Shown here: positions 11,666 to 21,439 of the stretch, piece after piece
How the letters are laid out: the number at the start of each line of letters is the position of its first letter
Numbering within the stretch: position 1 is the first letter of the stretch
Assembly: GCA_030068075.1 (NCBI GenBank)
Contig: CM057834.1
Span: 90,103,119-90,167,118, forward strand
Source: Paguma larvata
Lineage: Eukaryota > Chordata > Mammalia > Carnivora > Viverridae
Direction of reading: 5' to 3'
Length of the DNA: 64,000 bases
Translations under genes and position numbers: made by a program
The notes under the pieces: generated by a model
What the model saw: the letters and a program-made list of their open reading frames with translations, nothing else
The model's database searches: none
Told to the model about the DNA's origin: nothing

Positions 11666-11884
11666 GGGGCACCTGGGTGGCTCAGTCGGTTAAGTGTCTG
11701 ACTTTGGCTCAGGTCATGATCTCACAGTTTGTGGGTTCGAGGCCCATGTTGGGCTCTGTGCTGACAGCTCAGAGCCTGGAGCCTGCTTCACATTCTGTGT
11801 CTCCCTCGCTCTCTGCCCCTCCCCCACTCATGCTCTGTGTCTCTCTCAAAAATAAACAAACATTTAAAAAAGAAAAAAAGAAAA
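11666..11884 (+). mobile_element. Felid SINE, full length
   Basis: Flanks AGAAGAGATATTG and AGAGAGATATTG form the TSD. Confidence 0.93.
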
Positions 11885-12308
11885 AGAGAGATATTGAACA
11901 AAGGGTACAAACTTTTAGTTATAAGATGAATAAGTTTTGGAGATACAATGTAGAGCATGGTGACTATGGTTAATTATCATGCATAAGTAGAATTCTGGAG
12001 ATGAAAAATACACTAACTGAAATGGAAATTTTGCTCAAAGAGCTCACCTTCAGATTTGAACATACAGAAAGAATCATGAACTTTAAAGTTAGCTAAATTG
12101 AGATTGTTCAGTGTGAGGAATAGAAAAAAAAAAAGGAAAAAGAAAAGTGAACAGAGCACCAGAAACTACTCCACGGAACAAGCAGGAGTGTGTGACACTG
12201 AATTGAACATGCCGATGAAAGTTTTTGCTTGTAGGTCTGTGGAGTCCTGTACTCTCAGATCTAACAGTGCCTGGCACACTGCAGGGTGATTAAAAATGAG
12301 GCCTCTCT

Positions 12309-12400
12309 GGGGTGCCTGGGTGGGTCAGTCGGTTAAGCTACTGACTTCGACTCAAGTCATGATCTCGTGGTTCATGAGTTCGAGCCCCGCATTGGGCTCC
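12309..12400 (+). mobile_element. Felid SINE head only, no tail, with flanking repeat
   Basis: About 92 bases of head and body ending at ATTGGGCTCC, without TC stretch or A tail, yet flanked by GAGGCCTCT on both sides (12298-12306 and 12401-12409). Sits beside a MIR relic. Confidence 0.85.
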
Positions 12401-12409
12401 GAGGCCTCT

Positions 12410-12620
12410 GGAAGCACATCGCTTAGGTTTGCGTCACAGCCCCACTACACACTAGCCTGTGCCTTTCCTCGGTGTCCTCATTTGTAATGCAGGGAGTGAT
12501 ACTATTGCCTACCACATGGGAATGCTGAGAAAGTGCAATGAGATAAAACCATACAAAGTTCTGAGCATAGTACCTGGAGCATAGAAAGCACAAAATAAAT
12601 GTTAGTTATTATCAAGTTCA
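12410..12620 (+). mobile_element. MIR relic
   Basis: CCTCGGTGTCCTCATTTGTAAT and a late CACAAAATAAATGTTAG tail are MIR-like. Confidence 0.65.
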
Positions 12621-12975
12621 TTGAATGAAGACTTGCATCTGAAAATCTTCCCCTGGGTATATTCATGCCCCAAACGACTTCAGCATCAAAAGGCCTTTCT
12701 TCTTCCTCTGATCTGGCGAATCACAGAAATAGATGGGGATAATTAAGCGGACCACAGGCAGTGGTTTGCAGCACTGGGACGGCATTTGAACCAACAGCAT
12801 TTGAAATCTGACTGTTCTTTTCCCAAACAGTGTGTTTCTCTCCATCCGCCTCCCTGTGTCTCTTTTCTTTTGAGGATACCTTGCTCTTGTTCTGGTATTT
12901 GCCTTGAGTCTCTTTCTTTTCCTTTCTCACCCCAACCCTACCTTTTAAAATCGTGAAATACCACCAACACAGAGA
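12621..12975. other. No gene seen
   Basis: Frames on the minus strand at 12663-13023 are open, but the translation is not recognisable and has no supporting splice sites. Confidence 0.45.
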
Positions 12976-13160
12976 AAAATAAAATAAGAAATCACCAGGG
13001 CACTCATGACCAAGTTTTATCAAATATTACTGTTTTACCTATTTGCCTCAAATTTACATTAAAAAAAAGACGCAGTTGAACCCCTGAACCCCTTAGGCTG
13101 CTACCTGTCCCTCCTCCAGACGTGAACACTGTCCTGAATTTCATTATTATTCTCATGTAT

Positions 13161-13340
13161 TCTTTAATATTCATTTATTTATTTTGAGAGAGGTTGAGAG
13201 GCAGAGAGAGAATCCCAAGTAGACTTTGCACTGTCAGCACTGAGCCCAAAACAGGGCTCGATCTCACGAACCAGGATCTCATGACCTGAGCTGAAATCAA
13301 GAGTCAGACACTCAACTGACTTGAGCCACCCAGGTGCCCC
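13161..13340 (-). mobile_element. Felid SINE, internally shortened
   Basis: TSD TCTCATGTAT (13151-13160) and TCTCATGCAT (13341-13350). Confidence 0.9.
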
Positions 13341-13365
13341 TCTCATGCATTTTGATTCTTGTATT

Positions 13366-13450
13366 TTTTATATATTACATACATATATGTATATACCCAC
13401 ACATATACGTGTATACACACATATATACATATACATACATGTATATATGA
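13366..13450. repeat. TATATG/CACATA alternating microsatellite
   Basis: ATACATATATGTATATACCC and related units; alternating purine-pyrimidine. Confidence 0.75.
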
Positions 13451-13598
13451 ATAAGATATAGAATTATTTTGCAGATTAAAAAATTTATATAAATGATATC
13501 GTATTGCACTTATTGTTTTGTAACTTGCTTTTTTAGGTCAACATTGTGTGTTTGAGATTTATACAGGTTGATTTATGAAACTCTAGTTCATTCCTTTT

Positions 13599-13813
13599 TT
13601 TTTTTTTAATGTTTTTATTTTATTTTTGAGAGACATAGAGACAGAACATGAGCAAGGGAGAGGCAGAGAGAGAGGGAGATACAGAATCCAAAGCAGGCTC
13701 CAGGCTCTGAGCCGTCAGCACAGAGCCCGACATGGGTCTCAAACTCACAGACCGTGAGATCATGACCTGAGCTGAAGTCGGCCTGCTTAACCGACTGAGT
13801 CACCCAGGCGCCC
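13599..13813 (-). mobile_element. Felid SINE, full length
   Basis: Perfect 16-base TSD CTAGTTCATTCCTTTT (13583-13598 and 13814-13829); near consensus and probably young. Confidence 0.95.
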
Positions 13814-14014
13814 CTAGTTCATTCCTTTTGACACAGAATATAATAACATTTATCTATGTATCCTTTTGTTGCTGAGCATTTAAGTCTCCCCTCTCCTTTT
13901 TTTCTTCTATTGCAAACAATGTTGCAGTGAATATGGTTGTCTACATGTCTATGTACAAGTACAAGGGATTCTTGGACTCCACGAACCATACCATACATTA
14001 AATAGCAAGGGCCA

Positions 14015-14231
14015 GGGAGCCTGGGTGACTCAGTCCGTTAAACGGCCGACTTTGGCTCAGGTCATGATCTCATGGCTCATGGGTTCGAGCCCCATGTCGG
14101 GCTCTGTGCTGATAGCTCAGAGCCTGGAACCTGCTTCCGATTCTGTGTCTCCCTCTTGCTCTCTGCTCCACCCCTGGTTGCACCCTGTCTCTTTCTCTCT
14201 CAAAAGTAAATAATCATTAAAAAAATTTTAG
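14015..14231 (+). mobile_element. Felid SINE, first of a tandem pair
   Basis: Preceded by AGCAAGGGCCA (14004-14014), whose partner lies after the second SINE. Confidence 0.92.
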
Positions 14232-14449
14232 GGGCGCCTGGGTGGCTCAGTCCATTGAGCGTCCGACTTCAGCTCAGGTCATGATCTCACAGTCTGTGAG
14301 TTGAGCCCCGCGTCGGGCTCTGTGCTGACAGCTCAGAGCCTGGAACCTGCTTCGGATTCTGTGTCTCCCTCTCTCTCTGCCCCTCCCCTGCTCATGCTCT
14401 GTCTCTCTCTGTCTCAAAAATAAATAAACATTAAAAAAAAATTTTAAAC
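14232..14449 (+). mobile_element. Felid SINE, second of a tandem pair
   Basis: Near-consensus copy joined to the tail of the first; followed by AGCAAGGGCCA at 14450-14460. Confidence 0.93.
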
Positions 14450-14717
14450 AGCAAGGGCCAAGTGTTTATATCTAGAAGTGGAATCGTTATGTCCATCTTT
14501 ACCTACCCTAGCATTTTCCAAGTTGCTTTTCCAAGTGGTTGCACCAATTCACCCTTCACCAGCAGGCAGTATATAAAAAAACATGTTTTTCTGCTTCCTT
14601 GCCATTAATTCATTAGGTCAGATATTACAATTTCTGCCCATTTGATGCGCATAAAAGGGTAACTCACTATTATCATGTATATTTCCCTGGTTATTAGTGT
14701 TAAACATATGGATTTAC

Positions 14718-15058
14718 TAGGCTTAAATGATAGAGAAAATAAAGAAACTTCTTGAGGTCATATAGGACTGAATGGCGAACGGCCCTGAGCTGATAAACCC
14801 CCTCCCCGCTCCCCCTCTCTTCTGCATGGAGATGACCTCAAGGCACCCTACCCCTGTACATCTAACCAGCCTTAAACACCTCTGCCCAGAAAGGGAAAGG
14901 ATGGGCTTCTTTAACTTTATAAGCATGCTACAACCTATGTTCAGGGCTCAGTCTTTGGGAATCATCCCGCTGGGCCCGCCTACATAATAAAGCTGTGTTC
15001 TCCCCTTTCTCCGCGTGCCGCTTGAGTTTCTCTGGTCTCAGCCTATATTTCCACAACA
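14718..15058 (+). mobile_element. LTR-like segment
   Basis: CACATTTATAAGC-type promoter region followed by AATAAA at 14986-14991 and a pyrimidine-rich U5-like end suggest a solitary retroviral-type LTR. It lies in the L1 relic and is flanked by TAAACATATGGATTTA (14702) and TAAACATGTAGATTTA (15059). No coding part is present. Confidence 0.55.
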
Positions 15059-15164
15059 TAAACATGTAGATTTATTGTTGTGTTTTCATACAAGTTCCTG
15101 GGTAAGTTTTCCTGGACTTGTGCATAGTAGCTACTTAATAATGCCATCTAGAACTCTGGTTTAG

Positions 15165-15470
15165 CGTGTCCTTTCTTTCTTTTCTTTCTCCCTTTTCTTT
15201 CTTTGTTTTCTTTGGTTCTTTCTTTCTCTCTCTTTCTGTTCTTTCTTTCCTCTTTTCTTTTTCTTTCTTTCCTCCTTTCTCTTTTTCTCTTTCTTCTGTC
15301 TTTCTTCCTTTTTCTTTCTTTCTTTCTGTCTTTCTTTTTTCTTCTTTCTTTTTCTCTTTCTATTTTTCTTTTTTTCCCCTCCTTTCCCTTTCTCCTTTCT
15401 TTTTTTCCCTCTCTCTCCCTCCTCCCCTCCTTGTTTTTTCTCTTGTGTTTCCTTCTCCCCTTTCCTTCAC
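15165..15470. repeat. TTTC/TTCC polypyrimidine tract
   Basis: About 300 bases almost wholly C and T on the plus strand. Open frames on both strands (Ser/Phe/Leu or Lys/Arg/Glu) are artefacts of composition. Confidence 0.92.
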
Positions 15471-15662
15471 CACTGCTAGCCTGTTGGCTTTTATGTTCAT
15501 CCTGTTGCACACATTGGGAGACAGCTGGTCCACCTCTAGCTTCAAGTCTGGACTCCAGAGTGGAGGAAAGAGAAGCGAGAAGCATGTATCAAAAAAGCAA
15601 AATCTTTTCTCAAGTCCCCAGCGGATTTCTGCTTATATCTTAGTCAAATCTTAGTTACATGT

Positions 15663-16400
15663 TATAGGGGTTCAGAATATGTCACCCCAAAGTATGGCAC
15701 TTTGACACACTGATTATTTTGAATTAAAGGTTCTTGAGAAATAGTCGTTGCAGGAAGGGCACTCTGACCCTCCTCTGTCTCCTTGAAAGTAGGAGATGGG
15801 GCGCCTGGGTGGCTCGGTTGGTTAAGTGGCCGACCTCGGCTCAGGTCATGATCTCACGGTCTGTGAGTTGGAGCCCCACATTGGGCAATGATGGCTCATC
15901 GGTACCTGGAGCCTGCTTCGGATTCTGTGTCTCCCTCTCTCTCTGCCCTTCCCCTGCTCAGGCTCTGGTCTCTATGTGTCTCAAAAATAAAATAAAACGT
16001 TAAAAAAATTAAAAAAAAAAAAGAAAGTAGGAGATAAATCTCTCACGCGAAAGGTACCGTCCTTGTGCCAGGGTGGTACAAAGCAAACTAACAGGGAACT
16101 TAGGGCCAAAAAGACTATAAAAAAACAAACAAACAAAAAACCTTGTTACTTCTTCACCATTTACTATCCCTAGCCCAAACTCTTTGTCTTGTCAATTAGG
16201 TCACAAATTTCTTGTTTCTTTGTCTAAAACATATAAAAGCTCTTGCTCTGATCACTTCTTTGAGTCTCGTATCTTTGTGGGGCTCCTGGGTGTATGTACA
16301 TAATTCAATTTGTTTTTTATCCTGCTAATCTTCTTTTATGGGGGTTTTACAAGAACCTAGAAGGGTAAAGGTAAAATTATTTTCCTCCCCTGCAATGGTC
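15663..16400 (+). mobile_element. LTR-like element split by a SINE
   Basis: Starts around GTTATAGGGGTTCAGAATATG and runs, after the SINE, through a TATAAAAG at about 16232 to a GTGGGGCTCCTGGGTG and AACCTAGAAGGGTAAAGG region, a layout I associate with ERV1-type LTRs. Family name not assigned. Confidence 0.6.
15798..16023 (+). mobile_element. Felid SINE inside the LTR
   Basis: Perfect TSD AAAGTAGGAGAT (15786-15797 and 16024-16035). Confidence 0.95.
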
Positions 16401-16473
16401 ACCTTAGTATCAAAGATGACCAGAAATAGCTTTACAGCTTCTATAGTACAACAGGCAAAAGATAAAGTGGTGA

Positions 16474-16670
16474 GGGGCACCTGGGTGGCTCCGTCGGCTA
16501 ACAACCAACTTCAGCTCTGGTCATGACCTCGTGGTTCATGAGTTCGAGCCCTGCATTGGGCTCTGAGCTGTCAGCATGGAGGGACCCTGCTTTGAATTCT
16601 GTGTCTCCCCTTCTCGCACTCTATCTCTCACTTTCAAAAATAAAAGAAAACATTTAAAAACTTAAAAAAA
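16474..16670 (+). mobile_element. Felid SINE
   Basis: TSD AAAGATAAAGTGGT on both sides. Confidence 0.92.
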
Positions 16671-16879
16671 AAAGATAAAGTGGTTAGAGAGAGACTGGGT
16701 CACGCTGCCTGTCATTGCTACCTCACGTCATTCTGTGCACACCCTTCTTTCCTCTACACGACCACGAAGTCTTACCCACAGACCTTGCCCAGCTTGACAT
16801 CCCAGACAGGTGGTCTGGAGAAGTACCGCCCTCTCCATTAGGTATGTCTTGGCTTATACTCCTGCAACTGTGAGCTTAA

Positions 16880-17092
16880 TTTTTTTTTTGAGAGAGAGAG
16901 AGGGCACAAGTGAGTGAGGGGCAGAAAGAATCCCAGGAGGGTCAGAGGAAGAGAAAGAGAGAGAGAGAGAGAAGCAGAGCTCACCCGAAGCGAGCCTCGT
17001 GCTCACAGATGCAGGACTCAAACTCATGAACTGTGAGATCGTGACCTGAGCTGAAGTCAGATGCTTAACGACTGAGCCACCCAGGCGCCCCC
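16880..17092 (-). mobile_element. Felid SINE
   Basis: TGAGCTTAA and TAAGCTTAAA flanks; intact GCCACCCAGGCGCCCC end. Confidence 0.9.
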
Positions 17093-17099
17093 GACCCAT

Positions 17100-17560
17100 A
17101 AGCTTAAAGACAATTTGCTAGTGATCCGAATATCTAATATACAATGGTGGGGAAGACCGGGATAACTATATGGAAAACTCCCACTCAGAAAAGGGAGAGA
17201 ATGGGAAATTACAGCAATTACTGATCTTTAGAAATTATTAAATCCTGCGAGACAATTACTAAGACAGGAACAGTGAGAACTCCTGCCCTGGTTAAAAAAA
17301 AAAAAAAAAAAGTTCCTCAATGAGCCAATCCAGCAACAACCAGTCTCCTCCCTGGGATAAACCTGTGCCCATTATCCCTCCCATCATTGGAGATTAAGCC
17401 CTTATATTCCTGCTAGTACTCTCTGGGGGCCCAGAGAGTGCTTTAGGGTTTAATAGCCACAGGCTGTTACCACAGCCTGTGGTTTTTGTTTGGTTTTTGA
17501 TCGTTTTCTTCTTTTGGTTTTTCAATAAACACGGTTGGCTCTTAAACCTAGCAGTGGTTT
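17100..17560 (+). mobile_element. LTR-like segment with hairpins
   Basis: Ends with AATAAA at 17524-17529 followed by a U5-like stretch. Includes the hairpin at 17457-17482. Assignment as LTR is tentative. Confidence 0.4.
17457..17482. repeat. Perfect 11-bp hairpin with 4-nt loop
   Basis: CCACAGGCTGT, loop TACC, ACAGCCTGTGG. A second small hairpin, CTCTGGG/CCCAGAG, sits at about 17421-17437. Confidence 0.85.
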
Positions 17561-17579
17561 GGTTTGTTTGTTTGTTTTT

Positions 17580-17905
17580 GTTTTTGGATTATCTTTTTCC
17601 AGTTGATTCTGCATACAAGCAAACAAGGCCAAGATATTTTCTCATCTTCGAGCCTGAGAAATTTTGGCTCTTGGACTGGCCTGAGTGCTCTGCCAATCCC
17701 CCACTCCCAGAAATTAATGGCTCCAGCCTTGAGGCAATTTTTAAGAATAGGCAGGAAGACAACACCCTTAATCCCTTCTTCCACTGGCATTCCTCCTTTG
17801 TCAGGCCAAGAATTCTGAAAGCGAAGGCATCGAATAAAGTTCTGGACAGCTGGTCTCCTGTTTTGCTGGGTTTATTGCTTCACAGACCCGTTGCCTGGAC
17901 CTCTG
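17580..17905 (+). mobile_element. LTR-like segment
   Basis: AATAAA at 17833-17838 followed by GTTCTGGACAGCTGGTCTCC and a TTTATTGCTTCACAGACC end suggests an R-U5 region. The open frame at 17479-17910 does not resemble a protein. Confidence 0.4.
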
Positions 17906-18366
17906 GGTGAGGGATCGGATGGAAGCTGTTGACTTTCAGGCTCACCAGGCTCCCAAGTCCAGGACTCCAGGTGTCTACACAGAGAGCCTGTCCTGGTCCC
18001 ACAGTCATCCACATCCCCCTTCCCTTTCTGCGTGTGTTCTGGGTTGCTCGAGTCTCAGACCGCACCTTTTTTGTTGACCTCTGCTCCAAGTAGCAAGACA
18101 TAGGGCTTCCCAGCACACTCAGAGTAAAAGCCTTGGTCTCTCCAGTGCCCCCGAGGTCTGCATGCACCCGTTCCCCTTCCCGACACACATTTTTCTAGCA
18201 CTTTTTACTATCCTCTCTTTTTGTCTCCTTATTCTTTCATGAACACTCTGAGGATGCTCCTGCTTGGGCAGTGTTATTCAAGTAGCCTCACGGCTCCCTC
18301 TCTCACTTCCTTTGGGTCGTTGCTTACCTGTCAGCTTATCAGAGTAACCTTTTTGACTGCCTCATA
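17906..18366. other. No gene seen
   Basis: GC-moderate sequence, possibly more LTR- or L2-derived DNA, not identified. Confidence 0.4.
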
Positions 18367-18377
18367 TAAAAGCAATA

Positions 18378-18599
18378 CCCGGGTGCCTGGGTGGCTTCAG
18401 TCATTAGGTCTCTGGCTCTTAGGTTTTGGCTCAGGTCATGATATCACAGTTGGCAGGTTTGAGCCTCGAATCAAGTCCCACATAGGACTCTGCATTGACT
18501 CAACTCAGGTGGGTGCACTGGCACTCTCTCTCTCAAAATAAATAAACTTAAAATAATAAAGCATGAATGAAGAAGTACCTTGTTTTCTTTAAAAAAAAA
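18378..18599 (+). mobile_element. Felid SINE with extra 3' sequence and second A tail
   Basis: SINE ends near 18555, then about 35 bases (CATGAATGAAGAAGTACC...) and a second poly(A) at 18591-18603. The TSD AAAAGCAATAC/T (about 18368 and 18600) encloses both parts. Confidence 0.82.
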
Positions 18600-18715
18600 A
18601 AAAGCAATATTTATCCTTGGAAATCCCTGTCTCTCTTACTCTGCCACTTTGCCCCCTATAGTCCTTTATAGGTTATGCATTGTATATTTACTTGTCTGTT
18701 ATCTGTTTCCCCCAC

Positions 18716-18845
18716 TAGAATACAAACTCCATGAAGGCAGGGACCTTTCTTTCACTTTTACTCATTACTGTATCTCATGTTTCTATAATAATGCCTGGCA
18801 TGTAGTAGTGGTAGCACATGGTAGAAACTCAAATACTAACTTAAA
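18716..18845 (+). mobile_element. L2 3'-end relic
   Basis: CTAGAATACAAACTCCATGA, GGCAGGGACC and ATGCCTGGCATGTAGTAG are textbook L2 tail phrases. Confidence 0.8.
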
Positions 18846-18849
18846 AAAC

Positions 18850-19790
18850 AAACAAACAAAACTCTGTGTATGTCAGCATTCTAAAATTTCCTTGCAATTC
18901 ACCAACAGACAAAAGCTGTGGTAAGCACATAGTATATATTTCAAGGTATGACAGGTGACATTCTGCCCAAATACTTCATCATCACACACCATTTTACCAC
19001 ACACAAATTAGACCAGCTTTTCAGTCCAAAACGGTTATTGATTCCTTGGTACCTTCTGGCCTACCTCCTCTTAGCTAATACCATAATTAATTTTCTTTTT
19101 TCTTGCAGCTTCCCATTTCATAATCAGGGAATACCTTCAGCTGCAAGTAAGCAAACCCTTCACTGTGGCTGTTAGTTGGAGGGTTATTGGCCTCAGGCCA
19201 CAAGAAGTTTAGAGACAGGTGTGGAAGCCAGGTCTGATATGATGGATTCTCTGAGTCCAGGCTTCTTCCATGTTCCCACACTTTTCTTAGCATTTAGACC
19301 CATGTCACCATGATGGTTGCCTACAGACACGGTGCGGCCACTGCATGTCCATGCTTTGGACCCACGTTATAAGCAGGAAGAAAAAAAAGGGCCTTAGTTA
19401 TATCATTAATGAAAACATTTTCCAGAAACCCCCAGCATTTTTATTTTTGCCTGCATGGCTGGAACGGTGTCGCATGGCCACTTCAATATGCAGGGAAATC
19501 TGAGAAAGTAGATACTTTCGACTGGAAACATTGCTACCGGAAACAAAATCTGGGGTCTGTTGATAAGGAAGAAGAAGAGAATAGTTTGTAGGTAAACCAC
19601 AGAAAAGCGTCGTCGTTTTCCTCCTCTGTGAACTGCATTTGTACATTCTGTCTGTCTTTAAATGGGTTATTTATCATCATCTCATTAATTTTTAGGGGCC
19701 CATTGTACAATTAGGATAATTTTTTGTTGATTTTATGCATAACAAACAGTTTCCATCATTCGCTTATTCGTTCTTTTTAAAATAAATTAT
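18850..19790. other. No gene seen
   Basis: Unique sequence with short unrecognisable frames. Confidence 0.5.
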
Positions 19791-19845
19791 GGTAATACAT
19801 ATAACATAAAATTTACCATTTTAACTTTTTAATTCATTTTATTTT

Positions 19846-20067
19846 ATTTATTTTTATTTTTTTAATGTTTATTTATTTTTGAGAGACATAGAGACAGAGT
19901 GTGAGCAGAGGAAGGGCAGAGAGAGAGGGGGATACAGAATCCGAAGCAGGCTCCAGGCTCTGAGCTGTCAGCACAGAGCCCGATGCGGGGCTCGAACTCA
20001 CAGACTGCGAGATCATGACCTGAGCTGAAGTCGGTCGCTTAACTCACTGAGCCACCCAGGCGCCCCT
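19846..20067 (-). mobile_element. Felid SINE (cluster member 1)
   Basis: TSD TAATTCATTTTATTTT (19830-19845 and 20068-20083), near consensus. Confidence 0.94.
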
Positions 20068-20083
20068 AATTCATTTTATTTTT

Positions 20084-20277
20084 AATTTTTAATTATTTTA
20101 GAGAGACAGAGCATGAGCAGGGAGAAGGGCAGAGGGAGAGAGAGAGAGAGAATCCCAAGAAGAGATCCCAAGCAGAGAATCGGATGCAGGGCTTAATCTC
20201 ATGAACCATGAGGTCATAACCTGAGCCAAAATCAAGATTTGGACACTTAACCAAGTCGAGCCACCCAGCTGCCTCTT
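20084..20277 (-). mobile_element. Felid SINE (cluster member 2)
   Basis: Reverse copy ending GCCACCCAGCTGCCTC; older, and member 1 sits in its tail. Confidence 0.9.
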
Positions 20278-20284
20278 AACCAAT

Positions 20285-20501
20285 TTTTTTTTTAATTTTT
20301 ATTGTGTTAATGTTTATTTTTGAGTGAGAAAGAGACAGAACGTGAATGGTGGAGGGGCAGAGAGAGAGGAGACACAGAATCAGAAGCAGGCTCCAGGCTC
20401 TGAGCTGTCAGCATAGAGCCTGTCGCAGGTCCTGAACCCACAGAGAGATCGTCACCTGAGCTGAAGTCAGGCACTTAACCGACTCAGCCACCCATGTGAC
20501 C
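20285..20501 (-). mobile_element. Felid SINE (cluster member 3)
   Basis: Reverse copy, ending CAGCCACCCATGTGACC. Confidence 0.9.
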
Positions 20502-20518
20502 TTATTTTTGTTTATTTT

Positions 20519-20729
20519 AAAAAAATTTTTTTAATGTTTATTTAATTTTTGAGAGACAGAGCATGAGTGGGGGAGGGGCAGAGAGAGAGGGAGACACAGA
20601 ATCCGAAGCAGGCTCCAGGCTCTGAGCTGTCAGCACAGAGCCCGACGCAGGGCTCAAACCCATGAACTGTGAGATCATGATCTGAGCCGAAGTCGGATGC
20701 TTAACCAACTGAGGCACCCAGGTGCTCCT
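20519..20729 (-). mobile_element. Felid SINE (cluster member 4)
   Basis: Reverse copy, body near consensus, head GAGGCACCCAGGTGCTCC. Confidence 0.92.
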
Positions 20730-20737
20730 GTTTATTT

Positions 20738-20951
20738 ATTTATTTTTATGTTTATATATTTTGGGAGAAAGTGAGTGAGCATGAGCAAGGGAGGGGAAGG
20801 GAGAGAGAGAGGGAGAGAGAGAGAATCCCAAGAAGGCTCCATGCTTACAGCGTGGAGCCTGATACAGGACTCGATCCAGGAACTGTGGAATTATAACTTC
20901 AGTCAAAATGAAGAGTCAGGCACTTAGCTGGCTGAGCCACCCAGGTGCCCC
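20738..20951 (-). mobile_element. Felid SINE (cluster member 5)
   Basis: Most diverged of the five; ends GCCACCCAGGTGCCCC and is followed by the rejoined L1 relic. Confidence 0.9.
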
Positions 20952-21117
20952 TACCATCTTAACTGTTTCTAAGTGTACAGTTCAGTGTTGCTAGGTACAT
21001 CCAAACCATTGTGCTACCGTCAACACCACCCACCCATAGAACTCTTTCAATCTTGCAAAATGGAAACTTGTGCCCTATTAGATAGTAATTCTCCGTGAAT
21101 TCATCATTCGTGCATTT

Positions 21118-21337
21118 AAAAAAATTTTTTTAACATTTATTTATTTTTGTGAGACAGAGAGAGACAGAGGGCGAGCAGGGGAGGGCAGAAAGTGACGGAG
21201 ATACAGAATCCCAAAGCAGGGTTCAGGCTCTGGGCAGTCAGCACAGAACCTGATGCGGGGCTCAAACTCACGAGCTGTGAGATCATGACCTGAGCTGAAG
21301 TCACACGCTTAAGTGACTGAGCCATCCAAGAGCCCCC
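21118..21337 (-). mobile_element. Felid SINE
   Basis: Full length, inserted into the tail of the short SINE that follows. Confidence 0.92.
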
Positions 21338-21438
21338 ATTTTTTTTTTAGTAAGTTGTAGGCCCAACATGGGGCTTGAACTCATGACCCTAAGATCAAGA
21401 GTCAACATGCTCTACCAACTGAGCCATCAGGTGCCCCT
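21338..21438 (-). mobile_element. Short older tRNA-Lys SINE
   Basis: CCCAACATGGGGCTTGAACT to TGAGCCATCAGGTGCCCC. Flanks ATCATTCGTGCATTT and ATCATTCATTCATTT enclose this and the preceding SINE. Confidence 0.87.
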
Positions 21439-21439
21439 A

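Larger units (their letters stand above)
12980..14710 (-). mobile_element. Old L1-like relic interrupted by several SINEs
   Basis: Segments at 12980-13150, 13350-13582, 13830-14003 and 14461-14710 read as one diverged antisense LINE-1-like element (ATTGCAAACAATGTTGCAGTG; AAGTGGTTGCACCAATTCAC). Confidence 0.55.
19790..21117 (-). mobile_element. Old L1 relic split by a SINE cluster
   Basis: ATAACATAAAATTTACCATT before the cluster and ACCATCTTAACTGTTTCTAA after it are parts of the same antisense L1 region. Confidence 0.6.

Noticed and set aside
15148..15654. Long frames on both strands, Lys/Glu/Arg-rich or Phe/Ser/Leu-rich.
   Set aside because: They come from the polypyrimidine tract and have no normal amino-acid composition or splice context.
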